This document shows, in pieces, positions 1-17,369 of a stretch of DNA of 64,000 bases. Below the pieces are notes generated by a model that did no database searches, was not told the DNA's origin, and saw only the letters and a list, made by a program, of their open reading frames with translations. Position 1 is the stretch's first letter; each line of letters opens with the position of its first letter. The stretch is from Paeniglutamicibacter cryotolerans. Its GTDB lineage: Bacteria > Actinomycetota > Actinomycetes > Actinomycetales > Micrococcaceae. The translations under genes were made by a program, and so were the position numbers. The DNA lies in assembly GCF_014190875.1 (NCBI RefSeq), contig NZ_JACHVS010000001.1, forward strand, positions 1,612,001-1,676,000, written 5' to 3'.

Positions 1-8
1 CTGTTTGT

Positions 9-3131
<3,123 letters not shown>

Positions 3132-3337
3132 ACCACAAACACCACCCTTCATGGGTGGCAAGATACGCTGCGTCCACTATGCGGTCCCGAGACAACAACC
3201 GTCTTGCAGGACTGAAAACACCGTACCGGTGCACACCCTCCCCTTCACGGGCAGGTGCGCACGCGGTATGAGCAACCACAGCATGACTGTGACCATGATT
3301 TTCCCCACCCGGGTCCCCCCGGGTGCGTGGAGCACGG

Positions 3338-3456
3338 GTTACGGCGGTCATAGCGTGGGGGAAACGCCCGGTCCCATACCGAACCCGGAAGCTAAGCCCC
3401 ACTGCGCCGATGGTACTGCACTCGGGAGGGTGTGGGAGAGTAGGACACCGCCGAAC
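3338..3456 (+). rRNA. rrf: 5S ribosomal RNA (first copy)
   Basis: About 119 nt beginning GTTACGGCGGTCATAGCG and ending near GGACACCGCCGAAC, the typical actinobacterial 5S ends that pair with each other. It is identical to the 5S copies at 13900 and 17143 in the segments compared. The 23S-5S spacer (3132-3337) differs from that of the second operon after about position 3193, so the two operons are not exact duplicates across this part. Confidence 0.96.
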
Positions 3457-3469
3457 ATCTTTTCAGAGC

Positions 3470-3506
3470 CCATCCCCGGACCACCAGGTCCGGGGATGGC
3501 GCCGTT
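3470..3506 (+). terminator. rrn operon terminator
   Basis: A 12-bp perfect stem (3471-3482 with 3487-3498) closes over the tetraloop ACCA and is followed by a short T run. It sits 14 nt past the 5S end, as expected for an intrinsic terminator of an rRNA operon. The same hairpin follows the second 5S. Confidence 0.9.
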
Positions 3507-3872
3507 TAACCAGAAAACCACACCCCCCACCCCGGCCAAAAACACGAACCGAACCAAGCACTGTGTGTTCCGTCAGTCGTTGCTGTTGTGGACAGATGCG
3601 TCTTACCGGGCCCAACGTCCCCATAAAGGACCAGACCCTGAGCTCGCTCGATAAACTCCAACGATTCCAACGCCTCACGCCCGTGATCCTCGGGGAAATG
3701 GACGGAAAAATAGTCGAAACCCTTCAAGGCCTTCAACGCCGGCCACCAGCAACCCATACAGGTATTCACGCTGCTTCGGAGTGCCCTTCTTCGCCTGTTC
3801 GGCCAACGCCGAACCAGTCAACGAGACCTGCCTACCTGCCTCTATCAGGTCCTGAACACTCACGAGATTCAT
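3506..3872 (-). pseudogene. istB: IS21-family IstB helper ATPase, truncated
   Basis: The N-terminal part of an IstB-type ATPase. It reads from the start at 3872 (MNLVSVQDLIEAGRQ...) and shifts frame near 3700 into a segment with a degenerate Walker A (LVLYGDVGPGKTHL). Similarity ends near 3590 against sequence trailing the rRNA terminator. The start overlaps the upstream istA stop by 4 bp (ATGA), the normal IS21 arrangement. A full IstB is about 250 residues; less than 100 survive here, in two frames. Non-functional. The break next to the terminator suggests a deletion or recombination joined the IS to the rRNA operon. Confidence 0.8.
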
Positions 3873-5170
3873 GCGCTGATCTCCGTCCTGGCGAACGTGT
3901 CATAGACGCTCAAATTTACATTCACATTCGCATCCGTCAGCTCGGGGCAGTGCGCCACCCGACGGGCCAGCATCCCCAACGAAGCCCGATCCAAGGAATG
4001 ACCGCGTCGAATCAGGATATCCGCGGCACCGACCGAGGCCTGGAACCCGGTCGAAGAGGACGCAGCGTCCACCGCGTTCAACAGCCGGCGCCGATCGGTG
4101 GGGCCGACCGTTTCGAGCCAGTCACGCACCGGGTCACTGGCCAAGCTCCGCAACGGGGAATGGGACCGAGCCCTGGGCTTGTTCACCAGCAACTGCAATA
4201 AGGACGCCGGCTCGAAGATCGTCTCGTCCTGGCGGACGAAGGCCCTCGGGAAGGAACGGATCGGTTCGCAATGCTTATCTAGGATCTGCACCACGTCGCG
4301 GCGTAACCCCACCGTCAGGTTACGGCTATGGAAGGACGGCCCGACGGCGTAGGTATTTGAATCAATGAGGATGTTCCCGGTCTTATCGGCCTTCCTTGAT
4401 TCATAGCGCACCGGGTCAAAACCAATACCCGGCAGTTCTAGGGATGCCGCCAAGTCATGGGCGAATAGCTCGGCCAGGGGGAGGCCCTTGCGGTAGTACA
4501 CGGCACTGCCTAGCGCTCCGCACTGTTTAAGTAGCAGCTGGTTCAGCGCCTGCAGGCTGTTCGCTCCCGGTTCGGGGACCATGACATTCCGGCGTAGGGA
4601 CCCGACCGTTTTTTCCACGTTGCCCTTCTCATGGCCTGAATCCGGGTTGCAGTACCGGGAAGATGAGCGGTAGTGGAGCTTGAACGTGCCGAATGGTTTG
4701 GACTTGACCACCTTGGTTCCCACCCATCGAGCGATACCGGTGGCATTGTCGAAGAGCAGCTCCCTGGGTGCGACGCCGATGTGCTCAAGGATGGTGTGCA
4801 GCCCTTGGCAGACACACTCGGCGGTTTCCTCGCGGTAGGCCTGAATTAATCGCATGTTTGAGAACTGGAAGGTGATCAGCAAGATGTGTAGGACCTGCCG
4901 GATCCTGGCCATCACCGCGTCCGGCTGCCCGAAGCCGACCTGCACGGTTCCAGGTAGCCAGAGAAGTCCGTTGAGGCCCTTCGCGGGGTTCCTGGTCGCT
5001 TCTTTGAATTTCTTCACGTGGCGTTAGACCGGTGAATAGGTGCCGGTGAAGCCGCGCTCTTCCACGAGCCGGTCAAAGACCCGTTTGGCGGTATGGCGCT
5101 GCTTGCGCCGGCGGCCAGCGTCCTCGATGAGCTACCGGTCAATGAGGTGATCGAAGCCGGTCAACTCCGA
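3869..5170 (-). pseudogene. istA: IS21-family transposase IstA, decayed
   Basis: DDE transposase of the IS21 family. A 382-residue open stretch (5017 to 3869) carries LLFDNATG (second catalytic Asp) and KGNVEKTVGSLRR (catalytic Glu), then the C-terminal domain. Recognisable IstA sequence continues upstream in the same frame (AKRVFDRLVEERGFTGTYSP) but is interrupted by stops at 5024-5026 (TAA) and 5132-5134 (TAG), where homologues would have Gln. The first catalytic Asp and N-terminal helix-turn-helix are not intact. A full IstA is about 500-560 residues. It is partnered with the istB fragment just downstream. Confidence 0.82.
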
Positions 5171-5647
5171 GCCCTGGCCTGGTCAGCGGTGCCGGTGGTC
5201 CTGGGGAGAAGTCCAGCTGGCCGGTGGAGTGGGTAACTGAATCTCATCCGATGCCTAGGGCGCGGGCGATTTTACGTCCGGAGACTGCCTCGGAGTCCAG
5301 TCTTCTGACCCTTCTTGAACGGACATGGGTACCGTCATCTTCTGTCCAGTCCTTCCAGCGCATACGCTTCGCAATGGCAGCACCGTAAGGAACTTATCGG
5401 GGGTGGCGGGCCCATGGCCTTTGACATTCTGGCCTGAGTCTTATCCGCGGGTGATCTTTTTGGGCCGGCCACCTGGCCCCGGGAAATGATGGGGGGGGTG
5501 GGTGGCAGGATTCATATCGCTCTTTCGGCAGGAAACCAGCCACTGACATGGCTGGGATTCTTGGCTGAAACGGCCCAGACTTAGTCGATCACACACAGGA
5601 GAGTGATGCATCCCAGATATCGAAGGTCTTCCCCGTGGGAATCCCGA
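5171..5647. other. No gene recognised; probable IS debris
   Basis: No coding frame of convincing quality is seen on either strand between the two IS21 remnants. Short fragments reading leftward could be the eroded N-terminus of the istA at 3869-5170, but I cannot place them. Confidence 0.5.
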
Positions 5648-5863
5648 CTACTTGCGCCGGGTGACCGGCATGGGCCGGGCTCGGCCGACGGTTTCCTCAG
5701 TGAGCAAGGCCTTGATGATCACCATCGGTTCGCACCGCCGGGAACGGGCAGTAGCTAGCAACTCCGGGGCCAGCGCCCGGGCGTGGGGCATCTTCAGTTG
5801 CCGCATCAGCGCTTCCGGATTGGCGGGCAGCGGCGCGGCGCCAACCGCGGGGACATGGCTCAT
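5648..5863 (-). pseudogene. istB: IS21-family IstB, N-terminal remnant (second element)
   Basis: A 71-residue frame beginning MSHVPAVGAAPLPANPEALM and continuing with LPHAR-like and LLATARSRR-like blocks plus a TRRK end, the N-terminal DNA-binding helical part of IstB. The Walker A ATPase domain that should follow is missing. The ATG overlaps the C-terminus of the istA remnant upstream by 4 bp, so this is a second, different IS21-type element from the one at 3506-5170. Confidence 0.7.
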
Positions 5864-7181
5864 GCCGGACTCCTGTCAGTGGATGCAGCAAGCCCTGCCC
5901 AGCTGGAGCTCCCCTGGGTGAGAGAAGAATCCTCGCCTGAGGCATGGGCCTGGGCCCAATGCCCGGCGGCATTGATCAGTGAGGCCAGATCCCCGGTGGC
6001 AAACCGTTGGTGTACCACGGCCACCCCGAGTGCCTGGTCCAACGGGGCGGCGCCCGAAAAATCATGCCCAGGGCCATTTCCCTCGGTCCGTAGGATCCCA
6101 CGTGCATGATTATCACCTTCGTATCCGTGCCGCTCCTGTGGAATCGCACGAACACCTGTGCATCCAACAGATGTGCCGGCACCGAATACTGGCAGTTCTC
6201 ATAGGTGATTATGGCCGTGTTCGGTGGAACCTTGCGCGCCAAACCCAACGCGATCGTATGGGCGGTGTCTCACACTGCATGTAGGACAGGGCGTTCCTCC
6301 TGCAACGTCACCTCCGGAATCCGGGACCCGGGGCGCGGGGCGCGGGGCGCGGTGCTCGCGGTTGCTCAGCATATTCATGAATGCCGTGACGGATTCTTCT
6401 AGCTCGGCGAATGACCAGTATTGCTGGGAGCAAGTTGGTGTCCTTGGGAACCAGATCCGCCTTGGAGACCTTCACCGCTCCCTCACGCCCACCCGGACGC
6501 GGGGTCGGCAGGTTCCCAGGTCAAAACCGTGACTCCGAAATGACGGGCGAAAGCGACCGTTTGCTCATTACGCACCGGAACCTCGGCAGTGTGCTGGACA
6601 GTCACAGTTTTCTCGTTGACGGTCAGCACTTAGGTCGGCACCCCGCCCAAGATCCGGAACGGGCGGTCCAGCGCGGAGAAAATACGGCTGGCGGTCCGCC
6701 CGCAGGGCGATGACGATGCGGAACCTGAACCAGGCAAGCCAAGGCGACGAACAATACCGTCTTGGCCCTGTCGATGACCGGCCCGTCGCCAAAGTCGTCT
6801 TGGATGCACTGGCCCGGCTCGCTGATTCAAGGGCGGTGGACCCGTGGCATGCCGGCCTTGTATGCCGACCGGACCTGGGTCACCGAACGCCGAGTGGAAC
6901 GCTCCGAGCCATTTTTGCCCATGGCGCCGAGCTTGCGGTGAACCACATCGGCGCGGACTCGGCCTTGGGAGGATTTACCCCATTCCTCGATCTTGGGCAG
7001 TCACACATCGGTGAGCCCCTTCCCGGGTTGCCGATTGATCGGAATCGGCCCCGGCGTCGCGTGCCTTCACGATGCGGGCGACGGTGTGGTGGGAGCAGCC
7101 GGTGAGTTCAGCGGTTGCGCGAAATGGTTTGGTCAGATCGTACGCAGCAAGTATTTCCATGATTTCCTTGGCATCCTTCAT
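5860..7181 (-). pseudogene. istA: IS21-family IstA, frameshifted remnant (second element)
   Basis: Pieces of one IstA lie in order on the minus strand in several frames. The N-terminus from 7181 (MKDAKEIMEILAAYDLTK) carries a helix-turn-helix with CSHHTVARIVKARDAG. A middle C-terminal-domain piece near 6248-5976 has TYENCQYSVPAHLLDAQV, and a C-terminal piece at 6042-5860 has VHQRFATGDLASLINAAG. At least two frameshifts separate them and no complete DDE core is readable. It is non-functional. The istB fragment at 5863 overlaps its end, so the gene pair has kept its layout while both genes decayed. Confidence 0.75.
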
Positions 7182-8165
7182 ACGGTGCCTCTTTCTGGTT
7201 TGGACGCGAAGCAGACACTCGGTATCCAATCAAGAAGGGGCATTCCTCCTGCGATGACTGGTAGGGAGGAAGTGAATCATGCGGGCACTTAGCAGACCGT
7301 CGGTGGGCAGAACCCATGGCCGGCGGTGGGCGGAAGCGCTGGTCATCAGTGGGAAGTTATCTGGTCGCCCGTTGAGAGTTTTCATGGCCGCTAACACGGG
7401 GCTCCCTCCCGGTTCCTTACCGGGACGGAGCAAACCTTGCAGGCCGCGGTACTAGTATGAGGCTTCGGCTGATCCACACAAAGGCACGAGGGAGACCTTG
7501 ACCTACTTCCATGGCATCTCCTGTGTAGGGATGCGCCGAGCACCACTCTCGGAGCGCTCTCAACGGGAGCGATTGGACGATGGACCACGATGCCCCCCTC
7601 GCCAGGATTCGAGATGTTGGGCTGAGTAGCCACACTGTGAGACTAACTTCGACAACGTGGGCAGAATGTGGACCGATCAAAACCGAAATGTCGGAGTATG
7701 CCTGGATTCAGAGCCAACCAGAGCCTCTGAAACCGGGTCCCGGGTGGATCTGTATCATTTGTTCGGTTTTGGACAACAGGAAAGGAGCTGATGTCGGGAT
7801 CACTCTCACATGAATACACGGGTGGACTAGAAAGAGGAACGAAACCGTCCAAGCTATGATGGGGATCACTTTTCTAAGTTTGAGCGGGGAGAGTGCTTTG
7901 AAGGCTGAAGGGGGATCCTCTTCCCTTTGTTCGCAAGGAATTTCAAGGATTCGCCGTAGGTGTCCGTCGATTTGCCAGGGCGTCCGAACGCCTGTATTGT
8001 TTTCTAAGTCGCCGCGGCCAACACAGCAAGAAAGCCGCTGAAACAGCCGCCCGGCGACCGAATCTTCTAACAAACTCCCTTCGCATGGTTTTCTTGTCGC
8101 TGTCAGCGCGGAAAACCGGGAGGGAGTTGCGCCCCGGATTGCTGGTCAGGCCTTGAACGGCCGAT
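7182..8165. other. Intergenic region upstream of the complete rRNA operon
   Basis: Nearly 1 kb with no supportable gene. Open frames here are short, overlap on both strands and lack family signatures. It probably consists of mobile-element debris followed by the rRNA promoter region. Confidence 0.5.
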
Positions 8166-8194
8166 TTGCTTCCGGGTGGCGGACACGGTAAGTT
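8166..8194 (+). promoter_or_regulatory. Candidate rrn promoter
   Basis: TTGCTT (8166-8171) and TAAGTT (8189-8194) are separated by exactly 17 bp, about 240 bp upstream of the 16S start and ahead of the boxA-like leader. It is a fair sigma-70 match in the right place. Assigned by eye, with no expression evidence. Confidence 0.4.
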
Positions 8195-8253
8195 AGATAA
8201 GTTGCTCCAGAGCGAAGCGCCGGTGTTCCGGGTCGTGGAGGTTGGAAGCGTCT

Positions 8254-8279
8254 GTTGTTTGAGAACTCAATAGTGTGCC
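8254..8279 (+). promoter_or_regulatory. rRNA leader boxA-type antitermination and processing element
   Basis: TTGTTTGAGAACTCAATAGT followed by GTGCC is the conserved actinobacterial rRNA leader motif, thought to bind Nus factors and to take part in precursor processing. A related motif, TTGTTTGGGAACTGCATAGT, recurs in the 16S-23S spacer at 10351-10378. Confidence 0.75.
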
Positions 8280-8434
8280 AAATTTGTTAACACCGATTTT
8301 ATTATGTAATTGGTGAATGGTTTCGGGCTCCGCACCCCCGTGTGGAGGCTCGAGGCAATTTGCCGGGATTTTTTTACTTGGTGCAACCCGGTCGGCTTTT
8401 TCCAGTCGGCGTGTTGGTTGTGTCTGTATTTTTT

Positions 8435-13681
<5,247 letters not shown>

Positions 13682-13899
13682 ACCACAAACACCACCCTTC
13701 GTGGGTGGCAAGATACGCTGCGTCCACTATGCGGTCCCGAGACAACAACCGTCTCCAGGACTGAACCAAACAGATCCATGCACCCTTCGTCCTTGACGGG
13801 CGGTGGATGGGTCGGGGCAGGAAACTGCCCGCATGAACCACAGCATGACTGTGACCTTGATTTTCCCCACCCGGGTCCCCCCGGATGCGTGGAGCACGG

Positions 13900-14018
13900 G
13901 TTACGGCGGTCATAGCGTGGGGGAAACGCCCGGTCCCATACCGAACCCGGAAGCTAAGCCCCACTGCGCCGATGGTACTGCACTCGGGAGGGTGTGGGAG
14001 AGTAGGACACCGCCGAAC
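13900..14018 (+). rRNA. rrf: 5S ribosomal RNA (second copy)
   Basis: Same 119-nt sequence as the 5S at 3338, placed about 220 bp after the second 23S. The upstream spacer contains CAGCATGACTGTGACC and TTTTCCCCACCCGGGTCCCC, shared with the first operon, within otherwise diverged sequence. Confidence 0.96.
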
Positions 14019-14030
14019 ATCTTTTCAGAG

Positions 14031-14067
14031 CCCATCCCCGGACCACCAGGTCCGGGGATGGCGTCGT
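14031..14067 (+). terminator. rrn operon terminator (second operon)
   Basis: The same 12-bp stem and ACCA loop as at 3470, here 14032-14059, with a short T run after it. It ends the 16S-23S-5S operon about 150 bp before the IS21 insertion point. Confidence 0.9.
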
Positions 14068-14358
14068 TTAACCAGAAAACCAATCCGAGAGTTATGCCAG
14101 GTGTCCAAAAACACCAGTCGATTCAATGGCGGGCCCCCAAGCTTCCTGGAGATAGGGAAGGTTAGGCCCAAAGCCTTCGGGAGTACTGTGCACAATGACG
14201 ATCGCCTGCCGGCTGTTTAGACGGAGCTTTTGGTAGCACGTGCGTAACGATCCGGTAGCACGCGTGTAAGCAACCGGTAGCGCTTCGGGACGTTCAAAGT
14301 CAGGATTGCTTTCACCCACGACACCAGGTCGGGGACAGTGAAAGGAAGACTGACGGTA

Positions 14359-16011
14359 ATGGCTGACTACAGACACATCATGGCCCTGCTGGTGCAGGGC
14401 CATTCGTACCGACAGGTCCAAGGCAGGGCAGGCTGCTCGCACCGCACGATCGCCAAGGCCAGCCGGGTCCTTGCCGATCAAAAGCTGACCACCCGTGAGC
14501 AGATCGACGCGCTCACCGATGAGGACCTCGACCGGCTGTTCGACGACGGCCGCAAGGCCGTGAGCGGTGAGTTCGTCCCCGTCAATGTCGAGGCCGTGGT
14601 GAAGGCACGCATCGGTCGGAAGAAGCCACCGTTGAAAGTCTTGTGGGCCCGCTACCTGGACACCGCGCACACAGACTCCGCCCGGTTTTACGGCTATGAG
14701 CGGTTCTGCCAGATTATTGCCGAGCACGTCAAGGTCAACGACCTGACCAGCCCGCTGTCCCACGAACCCGGACACACGATGCAGGTCGACTGGGCCGGCA
14801 CCAAGATGCAGCTGACCGATCCGATCACCCAGGAAACCACGAAGGTCTCGCTCTTCGTGGCGTCCTTACCGTATTCGGGAATGATCTTCGCCTACGGGTC
14901 CCTGGATGAGAAGCTTCCCGCCTGGTGCCAGCTGCACCGGAAGGCCTTTGAATACTTTGAGGGTGTCAGCCAGCTGGTCATTCCCGATAACGCCTCGACC
15001 GCATCGAACCAGATCAGCCGGTATGAAAAGGCCCGGGATGTGAACCAATCCTATGAGGCCTTCCTTGAGTACTATCAAACCGCGGCAGTCCCGACCGGCG
15101 CGTATAAGCCGCAGGAGAAAGGCAACGTCGAGGCGGGGGTTAAGGTCTCGACCAATTGGATCATCCACTACCTGCAGGGGCGGCGTTTCGCGGGTCTGGA
15201 TGAGCTGAACGAGGCCGTGGCCGAACAGGTGGAGATGATCAATGACCGCACGCCCTTTCGCGGGGAGAACCGCTCCCGACGCGATTGGTTCCAGGATGCT
15301 GAACGCCACGAACTCATCGGCCTCCCGGCCGAGCCGTGGCAGCAGGTTTACTGGCGCAAGGCGAAAGTCTCCAGGGACTGGCACGTGCAGGTCGACACGG
15401 TTAAATATTCGGTTCCGCACCAGCTCGCCGGGCAGATCCTGGACGTGCGGATCGTGGGTGAGCAGGTCACCGTGCTTGCCGGTGGGCTCGTGGTTGCTTC
15501 GCACCGGCGTGGTGCGCAGCGTCATTCCTACGTCACCGATCCCGAACATGCGCCGCACGGGTATGAGGACATCTCACTGCTCTGGACCCGTGCCTATTTC
15601 ATCCGGCAAGCAACAAAGGTCGGCCCCTACACGGTTCAGGCGCTGGCTCGGTTGCTGGATCGGAAAAAGATCGAAGCGCAGGGCTACCGCTCCTGCATGA
15701 ACATCCTGGCACTGGGCAAGGGCAACAACCGCGCCCTGCTGGAGCAGGCCTGCCATGACCTCTGCGTGCAAGACGAGCGGAACCCTGTCAGTTATACCGC
15801 GCTCAAACATCGCATCACCGCCCTGCGGGCGGCCTACGCCGGGCGTCCGGGCGTGAGCGCACCGGCATCGCCGCAGTCCGGCGCGGGGCCGGTGACCGCG
15901 GGTGCCAGGGATACCAGCAGCGCCCATCTGGGCGGGATCTCGCAGTTCAGTCTCGAGGCCTTGAGAAGCACCGCCGCAACCGAGGAAACGAAGGAGGAGG
16001 ACCATGCTTGA
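14359..16011 (+). CDS. istA: IS21-family transposase IstA
   Basis: DDE integrase-type transposase that cuts and joins the IS ends. About 550 residues, full length for the family. An N-terminal helix-turn-helix (MALLVQGHSYRQVQGRAGCS) is followed by the catalytic core: MQVDWAGTKM (first Asp), LVIPDNAS (second Asp) and KGNVEAGV (Glu). I chose ATG 14359 because AAAGGAAG lies 10 nt upstream; a GTG at 14338 is an in-frame alternative adding seven residues. The stop overlaps the istB start by 8 bp, which suggests translational coupling. The region before istA carries the left-end repeats of the element. Confidence 0.93.
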   Translation: MADYRHIMALLVQGHSYRQVQGRAGCSHRTIAKASRVLADQKLTTREQIDALTDEDLDRLFDDGRKAVSGEFVPVNVEAVVKARIGRKKPPLKVLWARYLDTAHTDSARFYGYERFCQIIAEHVKVNDLTSPLSHEPGHTMQVDWAGTKMQLTDPITQETTKVSLFVASLPYSGMIFAYGSLDEKLPAWCQLHRKAFEYFEGVSQLVIPDNASTASNQISRYEKARDVNQSYEAFLEYYQTAAVPTGAYKPQEKGNVEAGVKVSTNWIIHYLQGRRFAGLDELNEAVAEQVEMINDRTPFRGENRSRRDWFQDAERHELIGLPAEPWQQVYWRKAKVSRDWHVQVDTVKYSVPHQLAGQILDVRIVGEQVTVLAGGLVVASHRRGAQRHSYVTDPEHAPHGYEDISLLWTRAYFIRQATKVGPYTVQALARLLDRKKIEAQGYRSCMNILALGKGNNRALLEQACHDLCVQDERNPVSYTALKHRITALRAAYAGRPGVSAPASPQSGAGPVTAGARDTSSAHLGGISQFSLEALRSTAATEETKEEDHA

Positions 16012-16777
16012 TCATCATCTGACCGACGATGACATGGGGCTGTTTACCGGGTTGCGGATGACAGCGTTCGGCCAAAGCGTCATCGACATCGCCAACGACT
16101 CGGCCTATGACGAATGGACGTTTTCGCGCAAGGTCCGTCATGCACTGGATCAGGAGATCGCGGCCCGGGCCCAGCGTCGGGTGGTGAAGCTGCTCAAGGA
16201 ATCGAAAACGCCGAACCCTGCTGCCTGTGTTGAAGACATCCACTACCTGCCGGACCGGAGCCTGAACCGGGAGGTCGTGGCACGGCTCGCGTCCTGCCAG
16301 TGGATCGAGCACACCACGAACCTGGTGATCCTGGGCAAATCAAGCGTCGGCAAATCGTATTTGGCCCAAGCCCTGGTCAACGCGGCCTGCCGGCACGACT
16401 ACACGGCTCGCTACTTCCGACTTGATGACCTGGCGAACAAGCTCGCGGTTTATCGTCGGGGTGATGCCGAACGGCTGACGTTCCTGGGCAGCCTGCACGA
16501 CTGCGATGTTCTGGTCCTGGATGACTTCTTGACCACGCCGATTAGCCCGGAGACCGCGAGCGAACTGCTCAATATCCTGGCGGGGCGCGAACACCGTGGC
16601 GCCACGGTGGTGACTTCTCAGTTCGATCCCGAGGACTGGTACAAGTCGCTGCATGATGCGGTGATCGCCGAATCGATCCTCAACCGCATCGTTTCCAGCA
16701 GTGAGTTGGTCCAGCTTGATGGGCCCAATATGCGTCGGCGTAAGCATACGGGTCCGGGAGATGAGCCGGTGAGCTGA
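16004..16777 (+). CDS. istB: IS21-family helper ATPase IstB
   Basis: AAA+ ATPase of 257 residues that selects the target and activates IstA. Walker A is ILGKSSVGKSYLA near residue 110 and Walker B is DVLVLDDFL near 170. The N-terminal helical region (DDDMGLFTGLRMTAFGQ) binds DNA in this family. The ATG lies inside the end of istA, with a strong AAGGAGGAGG site at 15991-16000 within istA. The length is normal, no frame damage is seen, and with istA it forms a complete transposition module. Confidence 0.93.
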   Translation: MLDHHLTDDDMGLFTGLRMTAFGQSVIDIANDSAYDEWTFSRKVRHALDQEIAARAQRRVVKLLKESKTPNPAACVEDIHYLPDRSLNREVVARLASCQWIEHTTNLVILGKSSVGKSYLAQALVNAACRHDYTARYFRLDDLANKLAVYRRGDAERLTFLGSLHDCDVLVLDDFLTTPISPETASELLNILAGREHRGATVVTSQFDPEDWYKSLHDAVIAESILNRIVSSSELVQLDGPNMRRRKHTGPGDEPVS

Positions 16778-17007
16778 AGCGATCGGTGCTGGCGCGAGGG
16801 CTCGGTGCTACCGGGTCCTCGCACCGGTGCTACCGTTTCGCTCCACATGCGCTACCGAAAGCTCCGTCTATACATGCCGGCGTCGGAAGTGCCGGCGTCC
16901 CGTTCGGACCATGTCGGGAGCCTGGTGGACGTCGAGTTGATCGAGTCGACGACGATGGTTCCGCCCCCGGATCAAGTGGCCAGCATGGCGTCAGGGGTTG
17001 AAGTAGG

Positions 17008-17029
17008 CCTAGTGGCTAGCGTCACTAGG
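17008..17029. repeat. Inverted repeat between the IS21 element and the third 5S
   Basis: CCTAGTG (17008-17014) and CACTAGG (17023-17029) form a perfect 7-bp inverted repeat around GGCTAGCG-type sequence. It could be an operator, a weak terminator or a relic of a mobile element. No neighbouring gene explains it. Confidence 0.35.
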
Positions 17030-17142
17030 CATGAATGCGGTTTTGGTAGGCGAGGCTCGAAATCTGGGCTATGCTTGATATTGCAAGATCCACTGAAATG
17101 ACAGTGACTCAAAGATTTCCCCCAGTAACGGGTGGACATAGA

Positions 17143-17261
17143 GTTACGGCGGTCATAGCGTGGGGGAAACGCCCGGTCCCATACCGAACCCGGAAGCTAA
17201 GCCCCACTGCGCCGATGGTACTGCACTCGGGAGGGTGTGGGAGAGTAGGACACCGCCGAAC
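17143..17261 (+). rRNA. rrf: 5S ribosomal RNA (solitary third copy)
   Basis: A complete 5S sequence identical to the other two copies in the segments compared, but with no 16S or 23S directly upstream. The 42 bp before it (CAGTGACTC, TTTCCCCCAGTAACGGGTGG) resembles, in diverged form, the sequence preceding the 5S in the other operons. It has its own, different terminator. It may be expressed by read-through from the second operon, from a local promoter, or not at all; the IS21 insertion and the upstream terminator make read-through doubtful. Confidence 0.95.
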
Positions 17262-17270
17262 ATCTTTTCC

Positions 17271-17304
17271 AAGACCCCCAAGCATGGCTTGGGGGTCTTG
17301 ATGT
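17271..17304 (+). terminator. Terminator after the solitary 5S
   Basis: A 13-bp perfect stem (17271-17283 with 17287-17299), a 3-nt loop, then GATGTTT. It differs in sequence from the terminators of the other two 5S genes, which argues that this 5S is not a simple recent copy of the neighbouring operon end. Confidence 0.9.
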
Positions 17305-17369
17305 TTAACTGCCCAAATGAAGTTCGTGGACGGCGCACCCTTCAATGGAGAAGCGGCTAACCTTGAAGT

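Larger units (their letters stand above)
14214..16874 (+). mobile_element. Complete IS21-family insertion sequence
   Basis: A 2,661-bp element with istA and istB in the same direction. The left end TGTTTAGACGGAGCTTTTGG matches the reverse complement of the right end, TGTATAGACGGAGCTTTCGG, at 18 of 20 positions. Internal copies of a GGTAGCAC / GGTGCTACC repeat sit near both ends, the multiple-repeat pattern known for IS21. The element is flanked by a 7-bp direct repeat TGCCGGC (14207-14213 and 16875-16881), a target-site duplication in the known IS21 size range. Both genes are open, so it may be active. Confidence 0.93.

Noticed and set aside
6328..6352. Short GGGGCGC repeat run suggesting a tandem array
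   Set aside because: Only about three units in a decayed IS; too short to be a feature of its own.
14092..14775. 227-residue minus-strand frame across the left end of the IS21 element
   Set aside because: It runs antisense to istA and crosses the IS boundary, so it cannot be an ancestral gene; it has no family motif.
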